Source: Arthrobacter sp. StoSoilB20 (GTDB lineage Bacteria; Actinomycetota; Actinomycetes; Actinomycetales; Micrococcaceae). Taken from it: 64,000 nucleotides of DNA. The position numbers were made by a program, and so were the translations under genes. Position 1 is the first letter of the stretch, and the number at the start of each line of letters is the position of its first letter. This document shows positions 26,695 through 35,563 of this stretch, one piece after another. The stretch spans positions 4,402,001 through 4,466,000 of the forward strand of contig NZ_AP024651.1 in the NCBI RefSeq assembly GCF_019977295.1, in the 5' to 3' direction. Under the pieces are notes generated by a model. It worked only from the letters and a program-made list of their open reading frames with translations, was not told the origin of the DNA and made no database searches.

Positions 26695-28548
26695 ATGACA
26701 CTTCGTTCTGCCGTTCTTTCTTCACAGCACCCCATGCGGCGTGGTTTCCATCTCCTGCTGGCAGGACTCCTGTGCGCCGCCCTTGCCATAGCGGTTCCGC
26801 CGCCGGGTGCCCGTGCAGCAGGTCCGGCACCCCTCCCCACCGTCGTAACGCGGACATCACCGGCAACCGTGGTTCCCGGCAATATCATCTCCCTGTCCTT
26901 CACCCTCAGCGGGCCGGCCCAGGAAGTGGGATTCGCCTACGTCAACGAGGACACGTTGGAGCAGGCCATCCTGTACGGCCCCACCAGCCAGGCGCCAGGA
27001 CCCTACAGTGCACAGGCCAAAGTTCCGGTCAACGGAAGTGCCTTTAAACGAACCGGCCGGTACAAGCTCCTCAGCGTCAATATTGTGCTTCCCGCCGGGC
27101 AGGGCTCCGTGCGCTATGGCCGCGATGGCAACATCCTCTCCATCAGCCAAGGCCTCGAAGCACCGACACAGCGGCCGGGGGCCCTGGACGGCGTTGACTT
27201 CGCCGTCAACAACCCCGGATTCCCGCTCGTGGACAACCCCAACACCAAGCCGCCAGTGGTATCCGGGGTGGCCCGCTACGACCAGGTTCTCACCACGGAC
27301 AACGGCGCGTGGACCTACCCTCCCACAGGATTCGCCTACCAGTGGCTGCGGAACGGCCAACCCATCTCCGGCGCCACCGCCAACAGCTACCGGGTAGCCG
27401 AAGCCGACCTGGACCAGACACTGTCCGTGCGGGTCACAGCCACCCGCGCAGGCTACCGGGCTGTATCGGCATCCTCCCTGCCGCTCACGCCCACCTCCCC
27501 CATCACCGCCACTGCCCCCACGCTCCAGGGCAAGCTGACCGTCGGCGAGAAACTCACGGGTGTCTTCAACGAGGCCAGCGTCTCCACCGGAACAGCCGGC
27601 GGCACCGCCAGCGTCAAGTACGAATGGGTGCGGAACGGTACCCCCATTAACGGGGCCACCGCCAAAACCTATACGTTGACCGCGGCAGACCGTGGCGCCG
27701 TCGTCGGCTTCCGTGCGCTGGTCCAGGCCGGGAATCCGGCCACTGCCACGCGGCCCTTCACCGTGTACAGCCGGACCGTGGTGCGGAACAAGGCCCACAC
27801 TGCAGGTTTCGACGCCGGTACCTCCTTTGACCTGTTCGCCCGGAACGCCGCGGCGAACCTTCTGCTGTACCCGACGGACGGCGCCGGACGCTGGCAAACG
27901 GCGAAAACGATCGGATACGGCTGGGACGTCTTCGATCTTGTGCTCAACGCCGGCGACTTCAACGGGGACGGGTTCAACGACGTCCTGGCACGCGACGATG
28001 CAGGCACGCTCTTCCTCTATCCGGGCAACGGTACCGGCGGATGGCTTCCCCGCAAGGCAGTCGGGTGGGGTTGGGACGTCTTCGACTCCGTCATCGCTGC
28101 AGGTGACTTCTCAGGAGACGGCGCCAACGACCTCCTGGCACGCACACCGGCAGGAGCTTTGGTCCTCTACCCCGGCAACGGGTCCGGCGGCTTCCGTTCC
28201 CCGGGCGCAGTGGGCCAAGGCTGGGATGCCCTCAGCCAGGTCTTCTCCCCCGGCGACTTCGACGGCGACGGCAACCCCGACGTCATGGGCCGCGACAGTG
28301 CCGGCAACCTCAGGCTCTACGGCGGGAACGGCAGCGGCGGCTGGACCACCGCGCGGGCCATCGGCACCGGCTGGAACGTCATGCCGCGCATCGGCGGTGC
28401 GGGCGACTTCAATGGCGACGGCGTCAACGACGTCTGGGCCATCGACTCCGCCGGCCAACTGAACATGTACTACGGCAACGGCAGCGGCAGCTGGAAAGGT
28501 GCCGGCGTTGTGGGTTGGGGCTGGGGCGGGTTCACTGCGGTGTTCTAA
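26695..28548 (+). CDS. Secreted FG-GAP/VCBS-like repeat protein 3 with two extra N-terminal modules
   Basis: 617 residues. After the signal peptide (HLLLAGLLCAALAIA to RAAG) comes a module of about 130 residues starting TVVTRTSPATVVPGN and ending FAVNNPG, which recurs in proteins 4 and 5. Two Ig-like domains follow, each with the pattern YQWLRNGQPISGATANSY or YEWVRNGTPINGATAKTY. The C-terminal repeat domain has loops DFNGDGFND, DFSGDGAND, DFDGDGNPD and DFNGDGVND and ends GWGWGGFTAVF. The ATG at 26695 is chosen because GGGGGA lies upstream; the TTG at 26683 would include it. Gap to protein 2 is 15 nt. Confidence 0.85.
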   Translation: MTLRSAVLSSQHPMRRGFHLLLAGLLCAALAIAVPPPGARAAGPAPLPTVVTRTSPATVVPGNIISLSFTLSGPAQEVGFAYVNEDTLEQAILYGPTSQAPGPYSAQAKVPVNGSAFKRTGRYKLLSVNIVLPAGQGSVRYGRDGNILSISQGLEAPTQRPGALDGVDFAVNNPGFPLVDNPNTKPPVVSGVARYDQVLTTDNGAWTYPPTGFAYQWLRNGQPISGATANSYRVAEADLDQTLSVRVTATRAGYRAVSASSLPLTPTSPITATAPTLQGKLTVGEKLTGVFNEASVSTGTAGGTASVKYEWVRNGTPINGATAKTYTLTAADRGAVVGFRALVQAGNPATATRPFTVYSRTVVRNKAHTAGFDAGTSFDLFARNAAANLLLYPTDGAGRWQTAKTIGYGWDVFDLVLNAGDFNGDGFNDVLARDDAGTLFLYPGNGTGGWLPRKAVGWGWDVFDSVIAAGDFSGDGANDLLARTPAGALVLYPGNGSGGFRSPGAVGQGWDALSQVFSPGDFDGDGNPDVMGRDSAGNLRLYGGNGSGGWTTARAIGTGWNVMPRIGGAGDFNGDGVNDVWAIDSAGQLNMYYGNGSGSWKGAGVVGWGWGGFTAVF

Positions 28549-28572
28549 GCCGAAATTGGTTGAGTTTGGGGT

Positions 28573-28701
28573 TTGACGCACGACACATTTGAGCGAATAA
28601 CGATAATCCAATCCCAATAGCTGTACCCGGCGGGGCCGGGCTGTATCCTCATCTCAATTGGCCTCGACAGGCCGCTCTGGTCTGCACCAATTGGGGGAAT
28701 T
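28573..28701 (+). promoter_or_regulatory. Promoter and structured leader of repeat protein 4
   Basis: TTGACG (28573) with AATAAC 17 bp later is a plausible promoter. The leader contains a perfect CCCGGC-GGG-GCCGGG hairpin (28626-28640), a GGCCT-CGAC-AGGCC hairpin, and CAATTGG (from 28655) complementary to CCAATTG (28688-28694), which touches the GGGGGA ribosome binding site. Pairing of these two would partly hide the binding site. Confidence 0.4.
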
Positions 28702-30909
28702 TTGGGGTCTCATTCTGCTCTGCGCTTTCGTGCTGCGTCTTCGGTGGTGCGAGCGCTCCTCATGGCGCTGGTTTTTACGTTGGCATTCGTCGTCTTGACC
28801 CCCATTTCGCCCGCCGTGGCGGCCACGCCTGTCCTCTCGACTTTTGCGCGGACCTCCCCTGCAACGGTCGACGCCGGCGCGCCAGTCAGTTTCAACTTCA
28901 CGACTTCCGTGGCGGTCAAGCGCGTTGAGGTGGGGCTTCGGAGTACTGCGGGAACGCACACTCTTGCGTGGACCGCTCCCGCGGGTGCCAGAGCAGGCAC
29001 GGTGGCGGGCGTCGCTGCAGCCTCCTCTTGGCCCAATGGCACGATCGAGGTCAGCTACGTCCAGGTGATCACCACCGTAGGGGCGTCGCAGGTCTATTAC
29101 CGAGGCGGAAGTGTCTACCCACCTGGCACAGGAACCTCCCCCTTCGGTGATCCAGCAACACAGGACTTCAAGATCAAGAACCCGATGTTGCCCTACCTGG
29201 CGTCGGTGCCTGTCTCTTTGGTGCCGGCAAAGTCCACCTTCGCCCCAGGACAGACTGCAGGAGTCCAGGTCAAGCTTTCCCAACTTGCCCAGGCGGTCCG
29301 GCTGATCTACCGCGACGCTTCCGAAGTCACTACTTTTGAACTCGCGTGGGCAGGCAATCCCGCCCCGGGCCCCCAGACCGTCACGGCTACCGGAGCGGTC
29401 ACTGCTGCCCAAGCATCCGGTAAGTACACCCTGGAGCGCGTGGAGGTTTCCTACTTCGACGGTTTAGCTAAAGACAGCTACATACGTGACGGCTCACTGG
29501 AGCGGACCTCGACCGTTCCGTTAGGAACCGCCGCGCGGGCGGCACTTTCTACCGGTGACTTCACAGTGAACAACCCAGCGAAGGTACTCCAGAAGCTGGT
29601 CCCAACGGTAGCGCCGAGTATATCGGGGGATCTGGTTCCCAACACCGTCCTCCGCATCCAACGGGGCACCTGGCCGGCCGAACCAACCTTTTCAAACTTC
29701 CAGTGGTACCGGAACGGTTCCCCCATCGATTACGAAATCGAAGATGAGTACCAGTCCAACATGTATTCCGATCCCGCAAACATGATCTGGGCGAACATGT
29801 TGGTACGGGCCCCGGGCTACCTGCCTACGGCTGCCGCTACCCATGCTTTCGGGCCGATGCCCCGAAACGTCTCGATATTGAACCTGCACATCACCGGTGA
29901 TGCGTCCGTGGGAGGCCATCTTTGGCTGGACCATGGCCCCGCCAGCGTGGACCCTGTTGGAGGACAAGCGAGCTACACCTATGTCTGGAAGCGCAACGGG
30001 ACCCCAATTCCTGGCGCGACGTCCCGGGATTACAGACCGAGCCTTGCCGACAAGGGCACCATCATCACAGCCGGAGTCACTGCCCGGTTCGACGCCGGCT
30101 CTGCAGGCAGCTCGGTGGTGGACCTGGTTGGCACACTCGCAAATAAAACGCGGGGAAAGGGTTTTAACGGGGACGGCACAGGGGATATCTTCGCCAGGGA
30201 TGGTGGCGGCAATCTCTGGCTTTATCCCAGCAATGGACAAGGCGGCTGGCTGACAGCGCAGAAAATAGGTCAGGGCTGGAACGGGTTCAACTCCCTTCTT
30301 TCACCGGGCGACTTTGACGGGGATGGCAACGTGGACGTCATTGCGCGCGATGGAGCAGGGCGACTCTACCTCTACCAAGGCAACGGACAGGGTGGCTGGC
30401 TGCGCTCGTTCCAGATCGGCCAAGGCTGGGGTGGCATGAAGGATATCGTGGCGCCGGGCGACTTCAACGGTGACGGCACCGCAGACCTGATTGCCCGGGA
30501 TGCTTCGAACACGATGGTGATGTATCCCGGGAACGGACGTGGTGGCTTCCTGACCCCCTACACGCTTAGTGGTGGTTGGAGCGAGTTCGATACTTTTGTC
30601 TCACCGTCGTCACGATCAATTTTTGCCCGTGACAACCGCGGGGAGCTCAGAGCCTACGGCGGATCCGGCAACGGATACTTCTACGACAACAGTTGGACTC
30701 CGAATGCCTTCAGTGCCTACGCAGGCCACGGCTGGGAGACTTTCAGCCGCATCGGAGCACCCGGGGATTTTGACAGCGATGGGGTCCCGGAGGTGTACGG
30801 GATTCACCCGGATGGGCGATTGACCATGTTCTATGGCTTAGGCCATATCGCATTGAAGCGTCAGGCCACCATTGGCTGGGGCTGGAATGCATTCACTGCT
30901 GTCTTCTAG
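28702..30909 (+). CDS. Secreted FG-GAP/VCBS-like repeat protein 4 with duplicated N-terminal module
   Basis: 735 residues, the largest of the six. The start is a TTG a few nt after GGGGGA. Signal peptide: VVRALLMALVFTLAFVVL to AVAA. Two copies of the TSPATVxxG-to-NNP module (about 40-155 and 160-295) precede one or two Ig-like domains (FQWYRNGSPID; YVWKRNGTPIPGATSRDY). The repeat domain has loops FNGDGTGD, DFDGDGNVD, DFNGDGTAD and DFDSDGVPE, one unit that lost its loop (TFVSPSSRSIFARDN), and the end GWGWNAFTAVF. Third-position GC looks lower by eye than in proteins 1-3. Confidence 0.82.
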   Translation: MGSHSALRFRAASSVVRALLMALVFTLAFVVLTPISPAVAATPVLSTFARTSPATVDAGAPVSFNFTTSVAVKRVEVGLRSTAGTHTLAWTAPAGARAGTVAGVAAASSWPNGTIEVSYVQVITTVGASQVYYRGGSVYPPGTGTSPFGDPATQDFKIKNPMLPYLASVPVSLVPAKSTFAPGQTAGVQVKLSQLAQAVRLIYRDASEVTTFELAWAGNPAPGPQTVTATGAVTAAQASGKYTLERVEVSYFDGLAKDSYIRDGSLERTSTVPLGTAARAALSTGDFTVNNPAKVLQKLVPTVAPSISGDLVPNTVLRIQRGTWPAEPTFSNFQWYRNGSPIDYEIEDEYQSNMYSDPANMIWANMLVRAPGYLPTAAATHAFGPMPRNVSILNLHITGDASVGGHLWLDHGPASVDPVGGQASYTYVWKRNGTPIPGATSRDYRPSLADKGTIITAGVTARFDAGSAGSSVVDLVGTLANKTRGKGFNGDGTGDIFARDGGGNLWLYPSNGQGGWLTAQKIGQGWNGFNSLLSPGDFDGDGNVDVIARDGAGRLYLYQGNGQGGWLRSFQIGQGWGGMKDIVAPGDFNGDGTADLIARDASNTMVMYPGNGRGGFLTPYTLSGGWSEFDTFVSPSSRSIFARDNRGELRAYGGSGNGYFYDNSWTPNAFSAYAGHGWETFSRIGAPGDFDSDGVPEVYGIHPDGRLTMFYGLGHIALKRQATIGWGWNAFTAVF

Positions 30910-30955
30910 GCAACGACCTCATGCTGATATTCACTTCACATCCCCGGGGGACCAA

Positions 30956-32809
30956 TTGATCACAACCAAGGCAGCCATGCCTGGACGAAAGCGCACAGTG
31001 CGCCGGCTACTTGCCCTGCTGATGGGATTGGCCATGTCAGCAGCCATGCTTGTACCCACAGTTGCACTGACGGCTGCTCCGGCGGCCGCCGCCGAGGAGC
31101 CAGTGCCGCTGTTTACCTCTATTAAGCCCCTGTCTCCGGCCTCCGTGGTTCCAGGAGCCAAAGTGCAGATCAACTTCACCCTGTCACAGCGGGCTCAGCG
31201 AGTGGTTTTCACCTATTCGGACGAATCGTTGGTGACGAAACACGACGTCGAATGGTCCGGAACGCCGGCTGCCGGAACTTTGAACGCAACAGCTTCGCTG
31301 ACAGTCACGGGAGATGCGTTCTTCGACGGACCACACAAACTCCAAGAGGTCCGTGTCACCTACGGTTCGGAGTCGTGGACTTACTCCCGGAACTTCACGG
31401 GCACTTACAAGTTGCCCGTTTCGTGGGAAACGCTTGACTTCACTGTGAGCAATCCAGTCAAGAAGCTGGCACCGAACAGCAACATCTCGCTTCCAACCCT
31501 TGGAATCCAGAAGGGCTCGGGGTTTGACAGATGGAATTATGAAGTCGGCTACGGGGCGTGGGCGGTCCAGCCTACCTCCTACGTATTCAGTTGGTACCGC
31601 GACGGTGTCCTCGACAGTTCCTATGAGGGGATAAACGGCTGGTTCAACGTCAGCCGGGGCCTCGCCGGCACGGGCTCGGGCCTGACCCTGAAACTGACCG
31701 CATTGGTGCAAGGCCATCATGCCGAAACTGTAGAGAGCAGGCCGTTCTTCCTGGCATCGGCCGCAAGCCCCTCCATCGTTGGCTTCCCCGCTGTTAAGGC
31801 AACCTCAAAGGCTGTATTTGACCCGACCACCATTCAAGGGTTGCCAGCGGGTGCTAAGCCGACTGTGACCTATCAGTGGCTGCTGAACTATACCGAAGCT
31901 ATCCCTGGAGCGACGGGAGCCACGTACACACCTAAACCCTCGGACGCAGGCAAACAACTCGGGGTCGCGGCGATCATCAGTTACGACGGAAGCATTGTAG
32001 GAATATCCCCCAGCGGCAACCCGGTGCCCGTAAGGTACCAGTCGTTGATGAGGGACTTCGACGGTGATGCGAAGCCCGATGTTTTCACCAGGAAACCTAA
32101 TGGGACTCTCACCCTCTTCTCCGGTGGCTCTTACGGCACCTTCCAGAACGGAAGCAAGGACGTGGGCTGGGGATGGGGAAGCTTCACTTCATTGGTTTCT
32201 CCTGGCGACTTCGACGGGGACGGCGCCATGGACGTTATGGCCCGCGACAAGTCGGGACAGCTATGGCTATACCGGGGAGACGGGCGCGGGGGCTGGCTTG
32301 GTTCCTCGGTCATTGGAACCGGGTGGGCCGGTTTCAGTGAAATCATCCCCGCCAGTGACTTCAACGGTGACGGCACCAGCGACGTCCTGGCCCGCGACAC
32401 CCAAGGACGGCTCTTCCTTTACCCAGGCAACGGACGAGGCGGGTGGCTGGCTGCGGCACAGGTGGGTCAGGGATGGCAGGGCTTCAACAAGGTGTTCACC
32501 CCTGGCGACTTCAACGGAGACGGCGTCTCGGACTTCCTTGGGCGCGCAACGGACGGCAGGCTGCTCGCCTACTACCCGGATGGCAAGGGGGGCTGGCTAT
32601 CTTCGAAGGTATTGCAGGGGAACTACGCCTCCAGTCTTTTCATGGGCGGTCTGGGCGGCTTCAACTCGTCCGATCGCTTTAATTACTTCTTTAGCGTCAC
32701 CGACCAAGGTGTCTTCAAAACCGAGCAAATGACCACGGAACAATATAGCTACTACCGCCAAACTCAAGAGCCCGGAACCGGCTGGGGCTACTTGACCGCC
32801 GTGTTCTAA
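30956..32809 (+). CDS. Secreted FG-GAP/VCBS-like repeat protein 5
   Basis: 617 residues. A TTG start follows CCCCGGGGGACCAA, the same arrangement as in proteins 4 and 6; an ATG seven codons later (30977) is an alternative. Signal peptide VRRLLALLMGLAMSAAMLV to AAAAEE. One TSPASVVPG-type module (about 45-175) ends DFTVSNPVKKL, then an Ig-like pair (FSWYRDGVLD; YQWLLNYTEAIPGATGATY). Loops DFDGDAKPD, DFDGDGAMD, DFNGDGTSD and DFNGDGVSD are present, the last unit has lost its loop, and the protein ends GTGWGYLTAVF. The upstream frame overlaps the end of protein 4 and is not signal-like. Confidence 0.82.
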   Translation: MITTKAAMPGRKRTVRRLLALLMGLAMSAAMLVPTVALTAAPAAAAEEPVPLFTSIKPLSPASVVPGAKVQINFTLSQRAQRVVFTYSDESLVTKHDVEWSGTPAAGTLNATASLTVTGDAFFDGPHKLQEVRVTYGSESWTYSRNFTGTYKLPVSWETLDFTVSNPVKKLAPNSNISLPTLGIQKGSGFDRWNYEVGYGAWAVQPTSYVFSWYRDGVLDSSYEGINGWFNVSRGLAGTGSGLTLKLTALVQGHHAETVESRPFFLASAASPSIVGFPAVKATSKAVFDPTTIQGLPAGAKPTVTYQWLLNYTEAIPGATGATYTPKPSDAGKQLGVAAIISYDGSIVGISPSGNPVPVRYQSLMRDFDGDAKPDVFTRKPNGTLTLFSGGSYGTFQNGSKDVGWGWGSFTSLVSPGDFDGDGAMDVMARDKSGQLWLYRGDGRGGWLGSSVIGTGWAGFSEIIPASDFNGDGTSDVLARDTQGRLFLYPGNGRGGWLAAAQVGQGWQGFNKVFTPGDFNGDGVSDFLGRATDGRLLAYYPDGKGGWLSSKVLQGNYASSLFMGGLGGFNSSDRFNYFFSVTDQGVFKTEQMTTEQYSYYRQTQEPGTGWGYLTAVF

Positions 32810-32844
32810 ACCCGTTTACCGACTATCCGTCCCCGGGGGGAATC

Positions 32845-34098
32845 TTGAACCTTGCACTTGCCCTTCCACTGTCCAAGGCCAGCCGCCAGCAGCGTTTCCT
32901 GCGCATGGTGACCGCAACGGTGCTGGCAGCGGTCATGTCTGCTCCTATGCTCGCTGCCCCTGCCCAGGCTGCGCTCGCCTTGAATGCCGGTGACCGCGCA
33001 TCGACTGCGCTTTCGGCTGCGGTCCGGCCGGTTTACATGGGACAACCGCAGCTCAATGGCGATCCCACAGTTGGTGGCCTCCTGAAGGCGGAGCTAGGCG
33101 GGTACGCTCCATTTGTTGTTCCGGCGGGTGGCACGCCGTCCTTCTCTTATAGATGGACCCGGGACGGTCAAACCGTCCCCGGAGCCACCGGCTCAACATA
33201 TCGGGCCACAGCTGCGGACCTCGGCCGCGTGATCGCCGTTTTTGTCACTGTCTCCTACGACGCCGAATCCCGGCTCACCCTGCAAGCAGACTATCCGCTG
33301 CGAATTGCGGCGAAACCCCGGGCCCGGGGATTCAATGGCGATGACACTTTGGATATCTTTGCCCGCGACGCCGCGGGCCGACTCCTTCTGTATCCCACTG
33401 ATGGCCGGGGCAATTGGCGTTCAGCCCAAATACTTGGTACCGGATGGAACGTCTTCAATATCTTGTTCTCTCCCGGCGACTTTGACGGTGACGGCACCGT
33501 GGATGTCATAGGTCGTGACTCCCAGGGAAGACTTTTCCTCTACCAAGGCAACGGGACAGGTGGCTGGAAGAAGTCATTCCAGATCGGCCAGGGCTGGCAG
33601 GGCTTCAAGACCGTCTCTGCTGCGGGAGACTTCAACGGAGACGGAAGTAACGACCTCATAGTGGTGGATCAATGGCATCAAGCCATCCTCTACCCTGGCA
33701 ACGGCCACGGCGGATTCCTTCAGGCCTACGGCGTGGACACCTACTGGATTAACAATGATCCGGTCTTTACCGTGGGCCACTTCGGCGGGAAGAACAACCT
33801 CGGGATCGTCTCCCGCAATTATGGCTACCTCAGGCTTCGCGAGGCGAGCCGGAGTGGCCGGTTGGACGGCAGCACTTCGGACATTGGCTGGGGATTTGGT
33901 GATTTCCCGTTTGTGGGTTCGGCGGGCGACTTCAACGGTGACGGCAACGTGGATGTTTACAGCGTCGACACCGCAGGACGACTCACTATGTACTACAGCA
34001 AAGGCTCCGACTACTTGAACAGCGGTCAACCTTGGATCCGATGGTATGGACAATCCACGGTCGGCTGGGGTTGGGGTGGCTTCACCGCCGTGTTCTAG
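32845..34098 (+). CDS. Secreted FG-GAP/VCBS-like repeat protein 6
   Basis: 417 residues. TTG start after CCCCGGGGGGAATC. Signal peptide RMVTATVLAAVMSAPMLA to AQAA. One Ig-like domain (YRWTRDGQTVPGATGSTY, then DLGRVIAVFVTVSYD) and the repeat domain: FNGDDTLD, DFDGDGTVD, DFNGDGSND, one degenerate unit (HFGGKNNLG), DFNGDGNVD, ending GWGWGGFTAVF. It lacks the long N-terminal module of proteins 3-5. The stop codon is 2 nt from the stop of the convergent MFS gene. Confidence 0.84.
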   Translation: MNLALALPLSKASRQQRFLRMVTATVLAAVMSAPMLAAPAQAALALNAGDRASTALSAAVRPVYMGQPQLNGDPTVGGLLKAELGGYAPFVVPAGGTPSFSYRWTRDGQTVPGATGSTYRATAADLGRVIAVFVTVSYDAESRLTLQADYPLRIAAKPRARGFNGDDTLDIFARDAAGRLLLYPTDGRGNWRSAQILGTGWNVFNILFSPGDFDGDGTVDVIGRDSQGRLFLYQGNGTGGWKKSFQIGQGWQGFKTVSAAGDFNGDGSNDLIVVDQWHQAILYPGNGHGGFLQAYGVDTYWINNDPVFTVGHFGGKNNLGIVSRNYGYLRLREASRSGRLDGSTSDIGWGFGDFPFVGSAGDFNGDGNVDVYSVDTAGRLTMYYSKGSDYLNSGQPWIRWYGQSTVGWGWGGFTAVF

Positions 34099-34100
34099 GC

Positions 34101-35405
34101 CTAATCCACGCTCTTGATCTTCACCACGAACACGGCACCCAAAAGCCCGATGACTGCGGCGGCTACGTACAGCGAGATGTAGCCGCCCCAGTAAGCCACA
34201 AATGGGAACGCAATCAATGGGGCTATCACTTGGGGCAGCGAGTTCGCGATGTTGATGATGCCCAGGTCCCGGCCCCGGTCCAATGCTGTCGGCAGGACCT
34301 GTGTGATCAGCGCGAAGTCCACGGCGAGGTAGGCTCCGAACCCGATTCCCAGCACCGCCGCACCGGCAAGTCCGCCGATCCAAGTGGGAGCAAAAGCGAG
34401 GATCAGCGACGCTGCAGCGATGATGACGGATGAGGCGATGACCAAAGGTTTCCGCTTGCCCATCCTGTCGCTCAACCGCCCACCCACAACGCTGGTGATG
34501 ATGACGGTGACTGCATACAGGCCGGTGAGAATGAGAACGCCGAACTCAGGCTTGATACCCTCGGTCTCCTCCAGATGTACAGCATCGCTGAGGAAGAAGA
34601 GCAGATACAGCGTGACCATGTGGTTGCCCGTACTGACCAACAACCTGGTCAGCCACGCCCAGGCGAAGTCCGGATAACGTTTGGGCGAAACCCAGAAGCC
34701 CTTGAGGAATTCAGCCAGCTTGAACGCGGAGCGGTCGCCTGGCGACAGGGGTTGGTCATCGCTCTTGAAAAGATAAAGCACGACGCCGGCCAGCAGCGCT
34801 GCTGCGCACACCCAGTAACCAGCAGCGAAGTTACCTGCGACGACGGCAGCGATCACTGCGCCGACGAGGATACCTACTGTCTGGCCCATGGCCGCCAAAC
34901 CGCCAACGGTTCCGCGCTGGGGAACCGGAACCCGGTCCGGCACGGCCGCCGTAATTGCCGAGTACATGGCGTTGGCTCCGGCCTGCACCAGGCACCAAAG
35001 CAATGTCATGACGGCAACGTTGGGAGCCCCTGCAAGGGCAACCAGCGCGACTGCTCCAAGGATGGCACCCATCAGGACCCAGGGCACACGGCGGCCGAAG
35101 CGTGAAGTAGTGCGGTCGCTGAAGGCGCCGAACAAGGGGTTTGCCACCATGGAAACTGCCGCACCACAGCCAGTGACCAATGCCAGGATCGCTTCCTTCT
35201 GGCCATCATCAAAGTGGGCTGCCTGCTGGCCCAGCAGAACCTGCAGGGGGCCGAAGAATGCAGCGTTGATGCCGAGGTTGACCAGCACCACTCCTGTGAC
35301 CCAGAGCGGCCGCACTGGTACCACTGGTTCGGCAAGCGCCGTAGTGGTACCGCCACGGACGACGGCAGGATCCGGCACCGGACCCGGCAAGTCGGACAAG
35401 CTCAT
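34101..35405 (-). CDS. MFS transporter, possible sugar transporter
   Basis: 434 residues, 12 predicted helices. The loop 2-3 signature is NPLFGAFSDRTTSRFGRRVP and the matching loop 8-9 is GGRLSDRMGKRKP. The arrangement resembles the SLC45/GPH-like branch of MFS that carries sugars, but this assignment is loose. ATG 35405 follows GGGGGAACCTGCC; 28 upstream codons are excluded. It stands alone, facing the six repeat-protein genes at a 2-bp distance, so the two groups share no promoter. Confidence 0.8.
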   Translation of the reverse strand: MSLSDLPGPVPDPAVVRGGTTTALAEPVVPVRPLWVTGVVLVNLGINAAFFGPLQVLLGQQAAHFDDGQKEAILALVTGCGAAVSMVANPLFGAFSDRTTSRFGRRVPWVLMGAILGAVALVALAGAPNVAVMTLLWCLVQAGANAMYSAITAAVPDRVPVPQRGTVGGLAAMGQTVGILVGAVIAAVVAGNFAAGYWVCAAALLAGVVLYLFKSDDQPLSPGDRSAFKLAEFLKGFWVSPKRYPDFAWAWLTRLLVSTGNHMVTLYLLFFLSDAVHLEETEGIKPEFGVLILTGLYAVTVIITSVVGGRLSDRMGKRKPLVIASSVIIAAASLILAFAPTWIGGLAGAAVLGIGFGAYLAVDFALITQVLPTALDRGRDLGIINIANSLPQVIAPLIAFPFVAYWGGYISLYVAAAVIGLLGAVFVVKIKSVD

Positions 35406-35563
35406 GGCAGGTTCCCCCTCATTTTGGATGTTCGGATTCAGCCTAACGCGGCAAAGCGTCACTGGGTCGCCGTCGGGCTCTTTATCCACATAGGCCTGTA
35501 AAGCCCTGCTTTAGCCCCCGGGGGAGCGTTAGTGTGGCCTCACAGCGATTGAGGAGAAGCACC

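Noticed and set aside
24352..34098. C-terminal Phe as an outer-membrane barrel signal
   Set aside because: Ending in an aromatic AxF recalls the Gram-negative beta-barrel signature, but the organism is an actinobacterium without that assembly system, and the motif matches the interior of the 50-residue repeat.
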